From: DATMNR01 sp963702765
GTDB taxonomy: Bacteria > Chloroflexota > Ktedonobacteria > Ktedonobacterales > Ktedonobacteraceae
Reading direction: 5' to 3'
NCBI GenBank assembly: GCA_963702765.1
Contig: CAVPEB010000044.1
Span: forward strand, 1-64,000
Length of the DNA: 64,000 bases
Positions 18,724 through 27,602 of the stretch are shown here, one piece after another. Within the stretch, counting starts at the first letter, position 1. The number at the start of each line of letters is the position of its first letter. The notes beneath the pieces were generated by a model, which was not told the origin of the DNA, made no database searches, and worked only from the letters and a program-made list of their open reading frames with translations. Made by a program: the position numbers and the translations under genes.

Positions 18724-18774
18724 GAGACTAAATTCCTCCTGTGTCTACTTACTTTAACAGTTTAATAAAGATGA

Positions 18775-19233
18775 TCATAGCGAGCGGTTAGCTTCGGGCT
18801 CATCCTCTACTAACCGATTGAGTGCTTTAAGACCCTGCAAAAATGCTTCCAGATCCTTACTTTCCAACTTCTGAATTAAGGTTTGCATTTGTAGGGAAGG
18901 ATTGAGAAGCCGTGCATACAGGTCTTCGCCCTTGGGAGTAAGTCGTGCCAACGTTCGACGCCGGTCCTCGGCATCTTCAGTGCGTTCTGCCAGACCTGCT
19001 TGTACCAGACGATCAACAAGATGCCCTCCTGTTGATAAACCTATGCCCATGCGCTGTGCGATTTGTCCAATGACTAGCGGACCTTCTTCAGCAAGTACAA
19101 GTAATGTTCGGAGTTGAGCTATGGTGAGGTCGATTTCCATCCAAACTGTCCCGGAGGACGCTTTCAAAGCATGTATTAACATACGGTAATGTGTCACAAC
19201 CTCATTTTCAAGTTCTTCTCGCGTTTGAAGCAC
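18775..19233 (-). CDS. MarR-family transcriptional regulator
   Basis: A 152-residue winged-helix protein. The recognition region reads IGQIAQRMGIGLSTGGHLVD, and the wing holds ERTEDAEDRRRTLARLTPKG with the conserved D-x-R. N- and C-terminal helices for dimerisation are present. It is the first gene of the operon with the DHA2 pump and two small membrane proteins, so it likely represses them and responds to a pump substrate. AT-rich TTATC/GATAA dyads just upstream (19285-19310) are candidate operators. Confidence 0.88.
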   Translation of the reverse strand: MLQTREELENEVVTHYRMLIHALKASSGTVWMEIDLTIAQLRTLLVLAEEGPLVIGQIAQRMGIGLSTGGHLVDRLVQAGLAERTEDAEDRRRTLARLTPKGEDLYARLLNPSLQMQTLIQKLESKDLEAFLQGLKALNRLVEDEPEANRSL

Positions 19234-19628
19234 GGTCTATCTCCTGTTTGATAAAGCTATTCTTTATTCAGTACAGGAATTTTATCATATTACTACGATA
19301 ATATCAATATATTTGATGCTATGGTGATAATTGTTATCCTATATGCATGAAAATGATAAAACTACATCGAGCTGTTCATTATGCTCATTGGGCAAGATAC
19401 GTCGTTCTCGCGACATGTCAAGACTCATTCCTATATTTTTGTTTATAAAACAAAATATTTAAATTGTCTAAAAAATAATTTAACAAGAAGAATTATATTT
19501 GTCAAGACATATTAAAAAATATCGAATTGGATAACAGAAATTTCCGTTAAAAATGGGACATTTTCATCTTATGAGATGAAAAGAAGTAGGAATTTTGTAG
19601 CGTTATTCCCATTCCCATAAAGTAATTC

Positions 19629-19673
19629 TAACGATATATCGTATTTAATATTAATTATATCGATATATCGTTA
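19629..19673. promoter_or_regulatory. 13-bp inverted repeat in AT-rich spacer
   Basis: TAACGATATATCG (19629-19641) and CGATATATCGTTA (19661-19673) are exact inverted copies around a 19-base AT spacer. It looks like a regulator binding site or a cruciform. The whole stretch 19234-19759 is AT-rich and holds no gene. Confidence 0.45.
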
Positions 19674-19759
19674 CAAGTCAAGGGTAAGGGATACAACAAT
19701 AGATAAATGAACAGATAATTGGATAAAGGGGTGGAATATGGCTATTTACTAAACCGCAA

Positions 19760-20665
19760 TTAACAGGCGCAAGTCAAATCCAATTCTGGATCTATAATCA
19801 CTTCTTGCTGGGATTCATCTTCATCTTTAAAAGATTGGGGATTATCCAAAGCAGCATGAATGATGCGCTCTACATCTACAAGAGAGTTTACACGTACCAG
19901 ATCATTGCGGACCTGTTTAGCTCCTGGGAAGTGTCCCAGGTACCAGCCTAAATGTTTACGCATCTCGACATAGTGATCTTCACCTTTGAGTTTTGCATGC
20001 ACATTGGCATGTTCAAGAGCCATCAGCAAACGCTCTTCGCGGCTGGGGATTATGTTGGGCAACTGTTCAGCAGTTGGATTGATATTTTCGAGAAGTAGTT
20101 TCTTCAATTGGTCACGATTTCGAAACAACCAGGGATTGCCGAAACTGGCGCGACCAATCAAAACACCATGGACACCTGTTGAACGAATACGTTGAGCTGC
20201 TTCAAACAGGCTATGTATATCACCATTACCAAGAATAAGAGTATCAGTTTTGCGCACAATTTCAGCAGCAGCAGCAATGGCTTCCCAGTTGGCCTCTCCC
20301 TTGTAGTGTTGTGCCAGAGTGCGCCCGTGAATAGAAATGACGGCTGGCTGAAGTTCCAGGAGTTGGTGTACCCAATCGGTTATTTCAATCGAGTCATAGC
20401 CCAGGCGAGTTTTTACAGAAACTGGTAGTAAGCGGCGTTCGGTCTGAACATTATCGCCCCAGATACTCACTCGCTCTTCGTTCATCTGATGTATGCGTTC
20501 AATCCGGTGTGGATCCATCTCCAGATCTTCCAACGTCTGGCCGTTTGCCCAATCCTTCACACCCTGTTGTGCAGCTCTTATAATCTCTTTGGCTGTCTCG
20601 GGCATGCGAATCAAGGCGGCACCGCCACCTTTATTGGCCACCGTTTTGGCGGGGCAGCCCATATT
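19760..20665 (-). pseudogene. dus: Host tRNA-dihydrouridine synthase, 3' part (interrupted)
   Basis: This is the downstream 301 residues of a dihydrouridine synthase, which reduces uridine in tRNA with FMN and NADPH. It begins inside the conserved NMGCPAK motif that carries the catalytic Cys and continues with KTRLGYDSIEI, SIHGRTLAQHYKGEA, GNGDIHS and GRASFGNPW. The first 100 residues lie 4.1 kb away at 24786-25085 on the same strand. Joining them at the AA core gives LEVNMGCPAK without a gap, about 401 residues. An internal ATG could start translation here, but without the FMN-binding N-terminus the product should be inactive. Confidence 0.92.
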
Positions 20666-20914
20666 TATAACGTTTCACAATATACAGCATCTGCTGGCAC
20701 AGCCTGGGGAGATAGTTCAGACTACCAAAAGCACTGGCGATCACATACCATCTGAAGCCGTATCGAAAAAGGCAAACGTTGCAACCACTGTGGGGTAAAC
20801 GGTACATTGAAGCGATAGAAGATGTTTTCTACTTACTGTCAAGCATGATAGTTCGTAACTGCAACTCCTGTTGCACCATCATTATAGACTAATCCATGAG
20901 TATCTTACCTTCTA

Positions 20915-20943
20915 TTGCCATATTTGAAGCCAGCGTGTAAAAT
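20915..20943 (+). promoter_or_regulatory. Promoter giving a leaderless dus mRNA
   Basis: TTGCCA (20915-20920), a 17-base spacer and TAAAAT (20938-20943). The expected start of transcription falls at about 20950-20951, on the ATG itself. No Shine-Dalgarno lies before that ATG, so the transcript is probably leaderless. The remaining 20666-20914 shows no gene. Confidence 0.5.
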
Positions 20944-20950
20944 CTTCAGC

Positions 20951-21934
20951 ATGAAAAATTTCTGGAATGAGTTACAAAAACCTATATTTATCCTGGCACC
21001 GATGGATGATGTGACAGATACCGTGCTCAGGCAAGTCATTGCCCGATATGGGAAACCTGCTGTTTTTTTTACTGAATTTACCAATGTTGAAGGGATGTTC
21101 TCACAAGGCGAACGGAATGTAATGCAAAGGCTTCGATATACTGAAGCAGAACGGCCTTTAGTCGCTCAAATTTGGGGAACCCGCCCCGAAAATTTCGCCA
21201 AAGCTGCGAAAAAACTGATAGACATGGGGTTTGATGGCATTGACTTGAATATGGGATGTCCTGCGTCCGGTGTCATGCAAAAAGGTGCCTGCTCAGGACT
21301 CATAAATAACAGACCGCTTGCAAAAGAGATTATTGATGCGACGAAAGCAGGAGCCGCAGGTATCATTCCCGTCAGCATCAAAACTCGACTTGGTTTTCGC
21401 GCAATAGATTTTGATTGGATTGCCTTTGTCCTTGAACAAGAACCGGCTGTACTGACCGTTCATGCTCGTACCGTTTCTGAAATGTCCAAAGTCCCAGCAC
21501 ATTGGGACAAGCTGAAAATAGTGGTTGACATGAGAAATGCAATGCAAAGTGCAACGCTTGTTATAGGGAACGGGGATGTGAAATCACTGAGCGAGGCGAA
21601 ACAAAAAGTTGCAGGAGCCGGAGCAGACGGAGCAATGATAGGAAGAGGTATTTTTGAAAACCCGTACCTCTTTTCAGAAACTATTACGTTACGTGATAAA
21701 ACACCAGAAGAGAAACTGCAATTGTTGCTTGAACATATGCGGCTTTGGCAGGATACTTGGGGAAATACAAAGCATTTTCCCACACTGCGTAAGTTTTTTA
21801 AAGTGTACGCAAATGGTTTTTCAGGAGCGCAGGAATTACGAATGCGATTGATGGAAACGCAAACTCCTAAAGAAACTGAATATATTGTTGCGTCATTTTT
21901 ACAATCTCTCTCTTCTATGTCCTCTGTTAGTTAG
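20951..21934 (+). CDS. dus: tRNA-dihydrouridine synthase carried by the element
   Basis: A complete 327-residue synthase. Start 20951 (MKNFWNELQKP) is chosen because it aligns with the host start MKYPSFWDNLQKP; a 12-residue upstream extension lies in the promoter. It has the FMN-binding APMDDVTD, the catalytic LNMGCPASGVM, KTRLGF, TVHARTVSEMSK, GNGDVKS and GRGIFENPY. It is clearly homologous to the interrupted host gene but strongly diverged, so it is not a recent duplicate. By position it should replace the activity lost on insertion. It is shorter than the host protein because it lacks the acidic C-terminal tail. Confidence 0.95.
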   Translation: MKNFWNELQKPIFILAPMDDVTDTVLRQVIARYGKPAVFFTEFTNVEGMFSQGERNVMQRLRYTEAERPLVAQIWGTRPENFAKAAKKLIDMGFDGIDLNMGCPASGVMQKGACSGLINNRPLAKEIIDATKAGAAGIIPVSIKTRLGFRAIDFDWIAFVLEQEPAVLTVHARTVSEMSKVPAHWDKLKIVVDMRNAMQSATLVIGNGDVKSLSEAKQKVAGAGADGAMIGRGIFENPYLFSETITLRDKTPEEKLQLLLEHMRLWQDTWGNTKHFPTLRKFFKVYANGFSGAQELRMRLMETQTPKETEYIVASFLQSLSSMSSVS

Positions 21935-22101
21935 TGAGTCACAGCAAAAATGGCTTCTCCATCTGAATGCATTATGATCTCGCCTGGTTTGATGAATTGG
22001 AGAACATGTGTTTCTCCTACTTTAGATATGAACGAAGATTGTATCCAAAGCATCGAAGGTGCGTCTGAACCGGAAACTGGACCAGTATAGACGGAGAACC
22101 A
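21931..22101 (-). pseudogene. Gene fragment, unrecognised
   Basis: A 56-codon frame on the minus strand reads like a protein end: MLWIQSSFISKVGETHVLQF then KPGEIIMHSDGEAIFAVTH and a TAA that overlaps the dus stop. No start codon exists before it. It may be cargo debris. The rest of 21935-22397 contains the palindrome at 22278 and no other gene. Confidence 0.25.
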
Positions 22102-22269
22102 TTAAGCAGTCAAGGTCTAATTTCATAGAGTTCCTTATTTCTCTAACCCTCGTCAAATGAATATGGCACAGAATGAGCTTAATAGTCAGGTAGTGAGGTA
22201 TTGATTTGGATCAAAGCAGTGTTAACATCATTGTTGCTTTTCTCTCTGTTGCAGGAACATTAGCAGGGA

Positions 22270-22347
22270 CGAAACTAGATGCCATCCCGAGAGTTGTGGT
22301 GCGCCGCTTAGGCGCACCACAACTCTCGGGATGGCATCCGAAACTAG
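22270..22347. repeat. 60-bp palindrome flanked by 9-bp direct repeats
   Basis: Arms 22278-22305 and 22311-22338 are a perfect 28-bp inverted repeat (starting GATGCCATCCCGAGAG) with loop GCTTA. The palindrome is bracketed by identical 9-mers CGAAACTAG at 22270-22278 and 22339-22347, as left by a transposition-like insertion. No T-run follows. Confidence 0.8.
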
Positions 22348-22397
22348 GTAGTTATTATACCAAGGAAAGCTAATAGAAGAAAAAAATTCGAGAGAGC

Positions 22398-22580
22398 ATG
22401 GAAGAGATATTTACATTAAACGGCCAGGTAAGAATTTGGGTGCATGTTACTCTGAGGTATCTCTATCATGAAATCTTAAATATAGACTGTTACCGTGATA
22501 TTATTCCAGCCGAATATTTGGAAAAATCTATCATAGAACCTGACTGCACTCTTGAAAGGCTGATAATGCTGTCTAACTGA
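22398..22580 (+). CDS. Small hypothetical protein of the element
   Basis: A 60-residue ORF (MEEIFTLNGQVRIWVHVTLR...) with a weak GAGAG before the ATG. The composition looks protein-like, with the acidic end EPDCTLERLIM. No family recognised. It lies between the palindrome and the recombinase, where excision factors or regulators often sit, but nothing shows that role. Confidence 0.4.
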   Translation: MEEIFTLNGQVRIWVHVTLRYLYHEILNIDCYRDIIPAEYLEKSIIEPDCTLERLIMLSN

Positions 22581-22592
22581 GATGTACCCTCA

Positions 22593-22838
22593 GTGATTAA
22601 GTATGCGATTGAATACATTTTTATCGTTAAAGAACTGCGAGAAATGAAATATATATACGATACACATAAATCAATAGAGACCTTAGATTACTATGTAACA
22701 GGGGTGGAGCTTCAACGAATTAGCGAAGTGTTGGATAAGGATATGGATTTAGCAGCAGAATTTTTGGATTATGCTTCAGAGTGGTTTGATCGCTTTCAAG
22801 GGGCATTGATAATTGAATTAAGTAAAATAGACCAATAA
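22593..22838 (+). CDS. Small acidic helical protein of the element
   Basis: An 81-residue frame with a GTG at 22593, 12 bases after the previous ORF. Internal ATG codons (22644, 22741) are alternatives. The protein is acidic and helical (LQRISEVLDKDMDLAAEFLD). No family recognised. It is probably co-transcribed with the ORF before it and possibly with the recombinase. Confidence 0.4.
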   Translation: MIKYAIEYIFIVKELREMKYIYDTHKSIETLDYYVTGVELQRISEVLDKDMDLAAEFLDYASEWFDRFQGALIIELSKIDQ

Positions 22839-23056
22839 ACTAATTCACATCAAATTAGGTAGGCTGCCTACGCTCAACAAAAAACAATTGAAGAAAATCC
22901 AATCGGATTTAGAATACCTGTTTGACTTGCCGAATTTGGAACGTCTGTTTTATAATACCCATATTACTTTGGAAGTATGAACTTTTGGTAGCTCGTCAGT
23001 CCACTTTTTCAAAACAAAACACCTCGTCACATTTACAATCTACAGGAGCGCAGGCC

Positions 23057-24787
23057 ATGCAAAACGACGCTGAGTATCGAGGCAAACGGGCATTAATTCT
23101 CACAAGAGTATCAACAGCTAAACAAGAGGAAAAATATTCTCATAGAGCGCAAGAGAGGCAGGTGAGGGAAAAGCTCATTATACCGCTGGGACTGCGTATA
23201 GTAGATGAGAAAAGACATATCATTCATGACACGTACTCAGGACTTGAGTATCGCTACCGGAAAGCCCTTGACGATGTTCTTGAGATGGCAGAGCGGGGCG
23301 AATTTGACGTGTTGTGCATGGACGTGTTGGATAGAGGATTGGGACGCAAAGCCTTACCTCGTGAATTATTCAGAATGCAATTGAAAGAGTTTGGCGTCAG
23401 AATTTTAACAACGCAGGAAAGCGACCATGCGGATGATGATAGTCTTGAGGGTCAGATCCTGCGCTTTTTCAAAGGGCGCAAAGCAGAGGAAGAAGTTAAC
23501 GACTTCGTTCGACGAACCAGGGACGGGAAACGGGAAAAAGTACTCGGCAATGAAGAGAAAGGTATTCCGCAGCACATCATCGGCACTGGTGACCGCTTAT
23601 ACGGATACATGTTCGTAATCAATGAAAGAGGCGTGAGAATTGGCTTCGAGCTAAACCATACCGTTATTTTTGTGGATGAAGACGGGACAGAGTGGACTGA
23701 AGTGAAAATAGTGATTTTCATTTTTGAGTCCGCAGCAAACGGTGTGTCAACACATCAACTTGCTCGAATTCTCAACACGAAAGGCATCCCAACACCATAC
23801 GCGACGAGACAAAAGCGGATTAAAGGGATGAAAGAAGACTCTGTTTGGCAGCGCAATACCATAAGCAGCTTTCTCAAGAATGCTGCCTATTATGGAGAGT
23901 ACCGGCAATTTAAACGCGCAACTGTTGGTAGGATGCCAGGATACAAACAACCAGTCAAACGGAACACATCTGAAGATGAGCAGGTCGTTATTTTCATTCC
24001 AGCTATCATCACAAAAGACTTGTTTGAGAAAGCAAACGGAAGGATCGCGCAAAACAAAAACTTAGTGACCCACAATACCCAAGCCTCAAAAGAAAGCCTG
24101 ATGCGTGGCGGGTTGGCGAAGTGCGCGTATTGTGGCCGTTCCCTTCGTGTCAAGCGGGTTGTTGACACCCAACTGTCAGGAGAAGAGGTATCGTACTTTT
24201 ACTACGATTGTGATAAGCCGTATCTCAAAGGAGGAGGGAAGTGTTCGGGCTGTTGTATATCTGTTGATCTCCTTGACAGAGGTGTTGCAGAGTACATTAT
24301 CAAGCTTCTTCGTGATCGCTCAGAAGTAGACGAGAAGATACGCAAACTGCAAGAAAAAAACCCAGTTCACACACAGCAGCAACGCAAGCTCAAGAACCTC
24401 AATACAATTCTGCTAGAGCAAGAGACATTTCGTAACAACTTAGCTATTGAGATGCGGAAGAAAACCTTAAGCGAAAAAACTGTTGCATATTTAAAAACAC
24501 AATTGTCTGCACTTGAAGAGCAAGAACAAGAAGCAAGACATGACCTTGCCGATGAACAAAGAATGCAACAAAAGCGGGACCATTTGGAGCGACGTATTGC
24601 TGAGTTTCATCAACAATGTCGAGAATGGAGAGAAAAAGTAGACGACTTGCAGTTAACCCCGTCGTTTCAGTTTAACCTTGATGCCGTGCTATTCTTCGGA
24701 ATTAGTGTAACTGTGTGGAGGAAAGATACCAAGCCACGGTACCAGATACATACTGACCTGCCTGAAATTGTGGAGCTCCTTTCTTAA
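23057..24787 (+). CDS. Large serine recombinase (integrase)
   Basis: A 576-residue recombinase. ATG 23057 is chosen because AGGAG lies eight bases upstream and the resolvase fold starts right after it. Residues 11-160 form the resolvase domain, with catalytic Ser19 in LTRVSTAKQEE. Then come the recombinase domain (SRPVINE-like region with RIGFELNHTVIF, GIPTPYATRQKRIKG), a Cys-rich zinc ribbon at about 350-400 (CAYCGRSL and KCSGCC), and a long coiled coil to about 545. This is the phage-integrase and element type of unidirectional integrase. Its stop TAA at 24785-24787 uses host bases beyond the junction; in the excised circle it would end one residue later. Confidence 0.93.
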   Translation: MQNDAEYRGKRALILTRVSTAKQEEKYSHRAQERQVREKLIIPLGLRIVDEKRHIIHDTYSGLEYRYRKALDDVLEMAERGEFDVLCMDVLDRGLGRKALPRELFRMQLKEFGVRILTTQESDHADDDSLEGQILRFFKGRKAEEEVNDFVRRTRDGKREKVLGNEEKGIPQHIIGTGDRLYGYMFVINERGVRIGFELNHTVIFVDEDGTEWTEVKIVIFIFESAANGVSTHQLARILNTKGIPTPYATRQKRIKGMKEDSVWQRNTISSFLKNAAYYGEYRQFKRATVGRMPGYKQPVKRNTSEDEQVVIFIPAIITKDLFEKANGRIAQNKNLVTHNTQASKESLMRGGLAKCAYCGRSLRVKRVVDTQLSGEEVSYFYYDCDKPYLKGGGKCSGCCISVDLLDRGVAEYIIKLLRDRSEVDEKIRKLQEKNPVHTQQQRKLKNLNTILLEQETFRNNLAIEMRKKTLSEKTVAYLKTQLSALEEQEQEARHDLADEQRMQQKRDHLERRIAEFHQQCREWREKVDDLQLTPSFQFNLDAVLFFGISVTVWRKDTKPRYQIHTDLPEIVELLS

Positions 24788-25085
24788 CTTCAAGGCCGTC
24801 AAAGCCCAGTTCGCAGACAACATGCGCTGCACGGTAAAAGTATTCTGGCCGGCAGCCAAATATCTGAGCTACGACGGGTCGTTCCGCAGGAGTATAGAGA
24901 AAATCACGAAAAATGCGGTCGCTCCCACGCCAAAGGCCTTCGACGTTAGTGAATTCTGTTATGACCACGTCGGGTCGCCCGTATAGGCCATGCATGGTGC
25001 GGCAAGGCGCATCGGTGACACCGTCCATAGGTGCTAACCCAATGATTGGTTTTTGCAGGTTGTCCCAGAATGATGGATATTTCAT
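24784..25085 (-). pseudogene. dus: Host tRNA-dihydrouridine synthase, 5' part (interrupted)
   Basis: The first 100 residues of the host synthase: start MKYPSFWDNLQKP at 25085, FMN-site APMDGVTDAPCR, EFTNVEGLW and GFDGLEV, where homology stops. Translation would run on into the element as KKGAPQFQAG and end about 25 residues later. The remaining 301 residues are at 19760-20665. The start is fixed by homology with the element-borne copy. Confidence 0.92.
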
Positions 25086-25148
25086 AGCGTGTGTATGATA
25101 CACTGTTTTGAGGCAAATGGTCAAATGAGAATGTCAGAAACTTTCCAA

Positions 25149-25445
25149 CTACGTTTGTGGGCCTGATTCACGATAGTCACGCTCACCGGTTTGCGGGTTG
25201 TAGTATACCTCAACTATCTGCCCAGTAGTTGGATCATTGAAGCGTTCCCCTGTAGATTGCCATTTTCCTTGCGTTCCATCGACTTTTGAACGGTAGTTAG
25301 AGCGCTCGAAAATAATAGCTCCTACAATTATCAGACCATTAATGGCCAGGTATATTACCAGAGCAGTCGTTATATGTGCTGCTAGTAGGATGACCGCACC
25401 AATAATGCAAAGTACACCATAGGCAATGAGAACTCGTCGAAGCAA
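25149..25445 (-). CDS. Small two-helix membrane protein
   Basis: A 98-residue protein with two hydrophobic helices (residues 5-23 and 26-46) and a soluble C-terminal half with a TG-rich repeat feel: STGERFNDPTTGQIVEVYYN then PQTGERDYRE. That half may form a small beta structure. No named family. It lies six bases after the YbjQ-like gene on the same strand, so the two form an operon. Confidence 0.6.
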   Translation of the reverse strand: MLRRVLIAYGVLCIIGAVILLAAHITTALVIYLAINGLIIVGAIIFERSNYRSKVDGTQGKWQSTGERFNDPTTGQIVEVYYNPQTGERDYRESGPQT

Positions 25446-25451
25446 TAGTGT

Positions 25452-25775
25452 TTATCCTTCTGGCTCAATCACGACGGCTGTACCATAAGCAACAATTTCG
25501 CTCATTGTCTGCCCGATTTCTGAAGAATCAAACTGCATACGCACGATGGCATTAGCACCCATGGTTGTGGCATTTTGAACCATCCGATCAATGGCATGGC
25601 GCCTGGCTTCTTCGAGTAACTGAGTATACTCGGTAATTTCGCCACCACCTAGTGAGCGAAGACCTGCCATGATGTTGCCCCCTAAACCCCGGCTGCGCAC
25701 GACTACTCCGAAAACTTGTCCTTTTGTTTCGACAATGCGAAAGTGTGATATCCCCTCAGTAGTTACAACTATCAT
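25452..25775 (-). CDS. YbjQ-family protein
   Basis: A 107-residue protein of the YbjQ/UPF0145 family (heavy-metal-binding domain-like, pentameric in solved members). Start 25775 is chosen for GGAGG five bases upstream; a longer frame has no ribosome site. Signatures: GQVFGVVVRSRGLGGNIMAG, EARRHAIDRMVQNATTMGAN and AYGTAVVIEP. The biochemical role of the family is unsettled. First gene of a pair with a small membrane protein. Confidence 0.85.
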   Translation of the reverse strand: MIVVTTEGISHFRIVETKGQVFGVVVRSRGLGGNIMAGLRSLGGGEITEYTQLLEEARRHAIDRMVQNATTMGANAIVRMQFDSSEIGQTMSEIVAYGTAVVIEPEG

Positions 25776-26075
25776 ACTAACCTCCATGCATTGGCGTATA
25801 TTTGATCTAAATATCATCATATGCTTACATCTAGCATAATGCAAGGAAAAAAGGCAGCAATATTTTGGTAACTTCACCTGAATGTAATATAATGATCATT
25901 TGAAGGCCAATATTCTGCGATGTAAGCGATACATCGACACCTACGATTGTCTGAATTTTTTTCAAGCAATCATAATCTACCCCAACTGATGACCGGATTA
26001 TGTAGCTAAAACAAGCATAGTGATTTTTTGCTTAAAGTGGATGTAAATAGCTTAACGAAAGGGAACTCCGGTATT

Positions 26076-27270
26076 ATGACAGAAACAACAACTCATCGCC
26101 AGGTACAAATGCCACTGGCTAACGATCTTTATAACATAGATTCCCTACTTTCAGAAGAAGAGCGCATGGTGCGTGATACTGTGCGTAAGTTCGTGAATGA
26201 GCGCGTTCTGCCGATTATTGGAGATCACTTTGAAGCTGGTACTTTTCCACGTGAACTTATTCCCTCAATCGCTGAGTTAGGATTGTTGGGCATGCATCTT
26301 AGAAGGGTATGGCTGTGCAGGTCTAAGTGCCGTTTGCTATGGCCTTGCTTGCCAGGAATTGGAAGCGGGTGATAGTGGTTTGCGCTCTTTTGTATCTGTA
26401 CAAGGTTCGTTAGCTATGTTTCCCATCCGGGCATATGGTTCCGAGGAGCAAAAGCAGCGATGGCTGCCGCGTATGGCTCAAGGTAAAGTGATCGGATGTT
26501 TTGGTCTCACTGAACCTGATTCTGGAAGTGATCCAGGTAGCATGCGTACCTCAGCTCGACGTGATGGCGATTCTTTCGTACTGAATGGCACGAAGATGTG
26601 GATCACCAACGGAGGCATCGCAGATCTTGCAGTTGTCTGGGCACGAACTGACGAGGGGATTCGCGGCTTTTTGGTAGAGCGAGGAACACCAGGTTTTACT
26701 ACGAGCGATGTACATCATAAGCTTTCATTGCGGGCGTCTGTTACCTCTGAGTTGCATTTTGAGGACTGTTATGTGCCTGCTGAAAACATGCTGCCAAATA
26801 TTCGTGGTCTACGTGGTCCCCTCTCTTGCCTTGATGAGGCGCGCTATGGCATTGCATGGGGGTCAACAGGCGCAGCCAGAGCGTGTTACGAAGTGGCACT
26901 AGATTATGCCAAAACTCGTATTCAATTTAATCGTCCTATTGGAAGTTTTCAACTCGTACAGCAGAAACTAGCGATCATGGCAACAGAACTCGTAAAGGCG
27001 CAATTACTGGCATTGCAACTTGGACGTAACAAGGATGAGGGAAAGTTACATTCTGTGCAGATTTCGATTGCAAAGCGTAATAATGTGCGTGAGGCGCTTA
27101 AAACTGCACGTGAGGCTCGCTCCGTATTGGGAGCTAACGGTATAACGCTTGAATATCCAATTAGCCGCCACTCGAATAACCTTGAGTCTGTCTTCACATA
27201 TGAGGGTACGGACGATATCCATACACTCGTAATTGGTCAGGCAATCACAGGTTTGAGCGCGTTTTCATGA
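26076..27270 (+). pseudogene. Acyl-CoA dehydrogenase (glutaryl-CoA type), one frameshift
   Basis: A flavin acyl-CoA dehydrogenase of about 397 residues that needs one frame correction. The first 75 residues (MTETTTHRQVQ to LGLLGMHL) are in one frame. From about 26302 the next frame gives EGYGCAGLSAVCYGLACQEL and the rest. Deleting the single A at 26301 restores the family sequence exactly. Later motifs are intact: FGLTEPDSGSDPGSM, TKMWITNGG, RIQFNRPIGSFQLVQQKLA and FTYEGTDDIHTLVIGQ, with the catalytic Glu. The closest group by motif is glutaryl-CoA dehydrogenase. Recent decay or a base-call error. Confidence 0.88.
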
Positions 27271-27302
27271 GATTGTGAAAGTTTCAGCCTATAACTTGTA
27301 AC

Positions 27303-27355
27303 ATTTGTCGCACTTGTATCGATTGTCGCACTTGTGCACTTGTATCGTTTGTATC
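27303..27355. repeat. Tandem 9-nt repeat, second array
   Basis: Units ATTTGTCGC, ACTTGTATC, GATTGTCGC, ACTTGTGC (one base short), ACTTGTATC and GTTTGTATC. On the minus strand this is the same G-N-N-ACAA unit as at 175-228. A further GATACAAAT lies near 27385. It sits in the 27271-27602 intergenic gap, which has no gene. Confidence 0.7.
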
Positions 27356-27602
27356 AACTATAAGTAAGATTTATCCGTCAACGACGATACAAATGATCCA
27401 GGAGGGCGTTTCTCACGCATCAACAAAATGTAACTATATTGCAGGCTTGGATCTGTTGAAAAATTCCTGTTCCGGGAAATAAGATCTCCCATCAGGCGAT
27501 ATTGTACCTATGCACCATAGAAAATGCTCTAAGATACACGACACAGGAAGATAATGACAGGTGAGTATTGAGCAGCGCTCTGCTCAATACTCACGATGAT
27601 GT

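Larger units (their letters stand above)
20664..24785 (+). mobile_element. Serine-recombinase integrative element in dus (~4.1 kb)
   Basis: The element splits the host dus gene. Left junction: plus CCCATATTTATAACG. Right junction: plus TTTCTTAACTTCAAGG. Host halves rejoin at the shared dinucleotide TT (AA on the gene strand), giving attB GAAGTTAATATGGGCTGCC and a clean LEVNMGCP reading. The element carries a promoter and a full dus gene, a gene fragment, a 60-bp palindrome, two small ORFs and a large serine recombinase at the right end. The reconstructed attP keeps a weak dyad (GTGGA and TTCAC about 12 bases either side of the core). No transposase, replication or conjugation gene is seen. 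Confidence 0.9.

Noticed and set aside
20660..20665. Host dus 3' part as a complete gene starting at ATG 20662
   Set aside because: It would lack the FMN-binding N-terminal third, which is found intact on the other side of the element.
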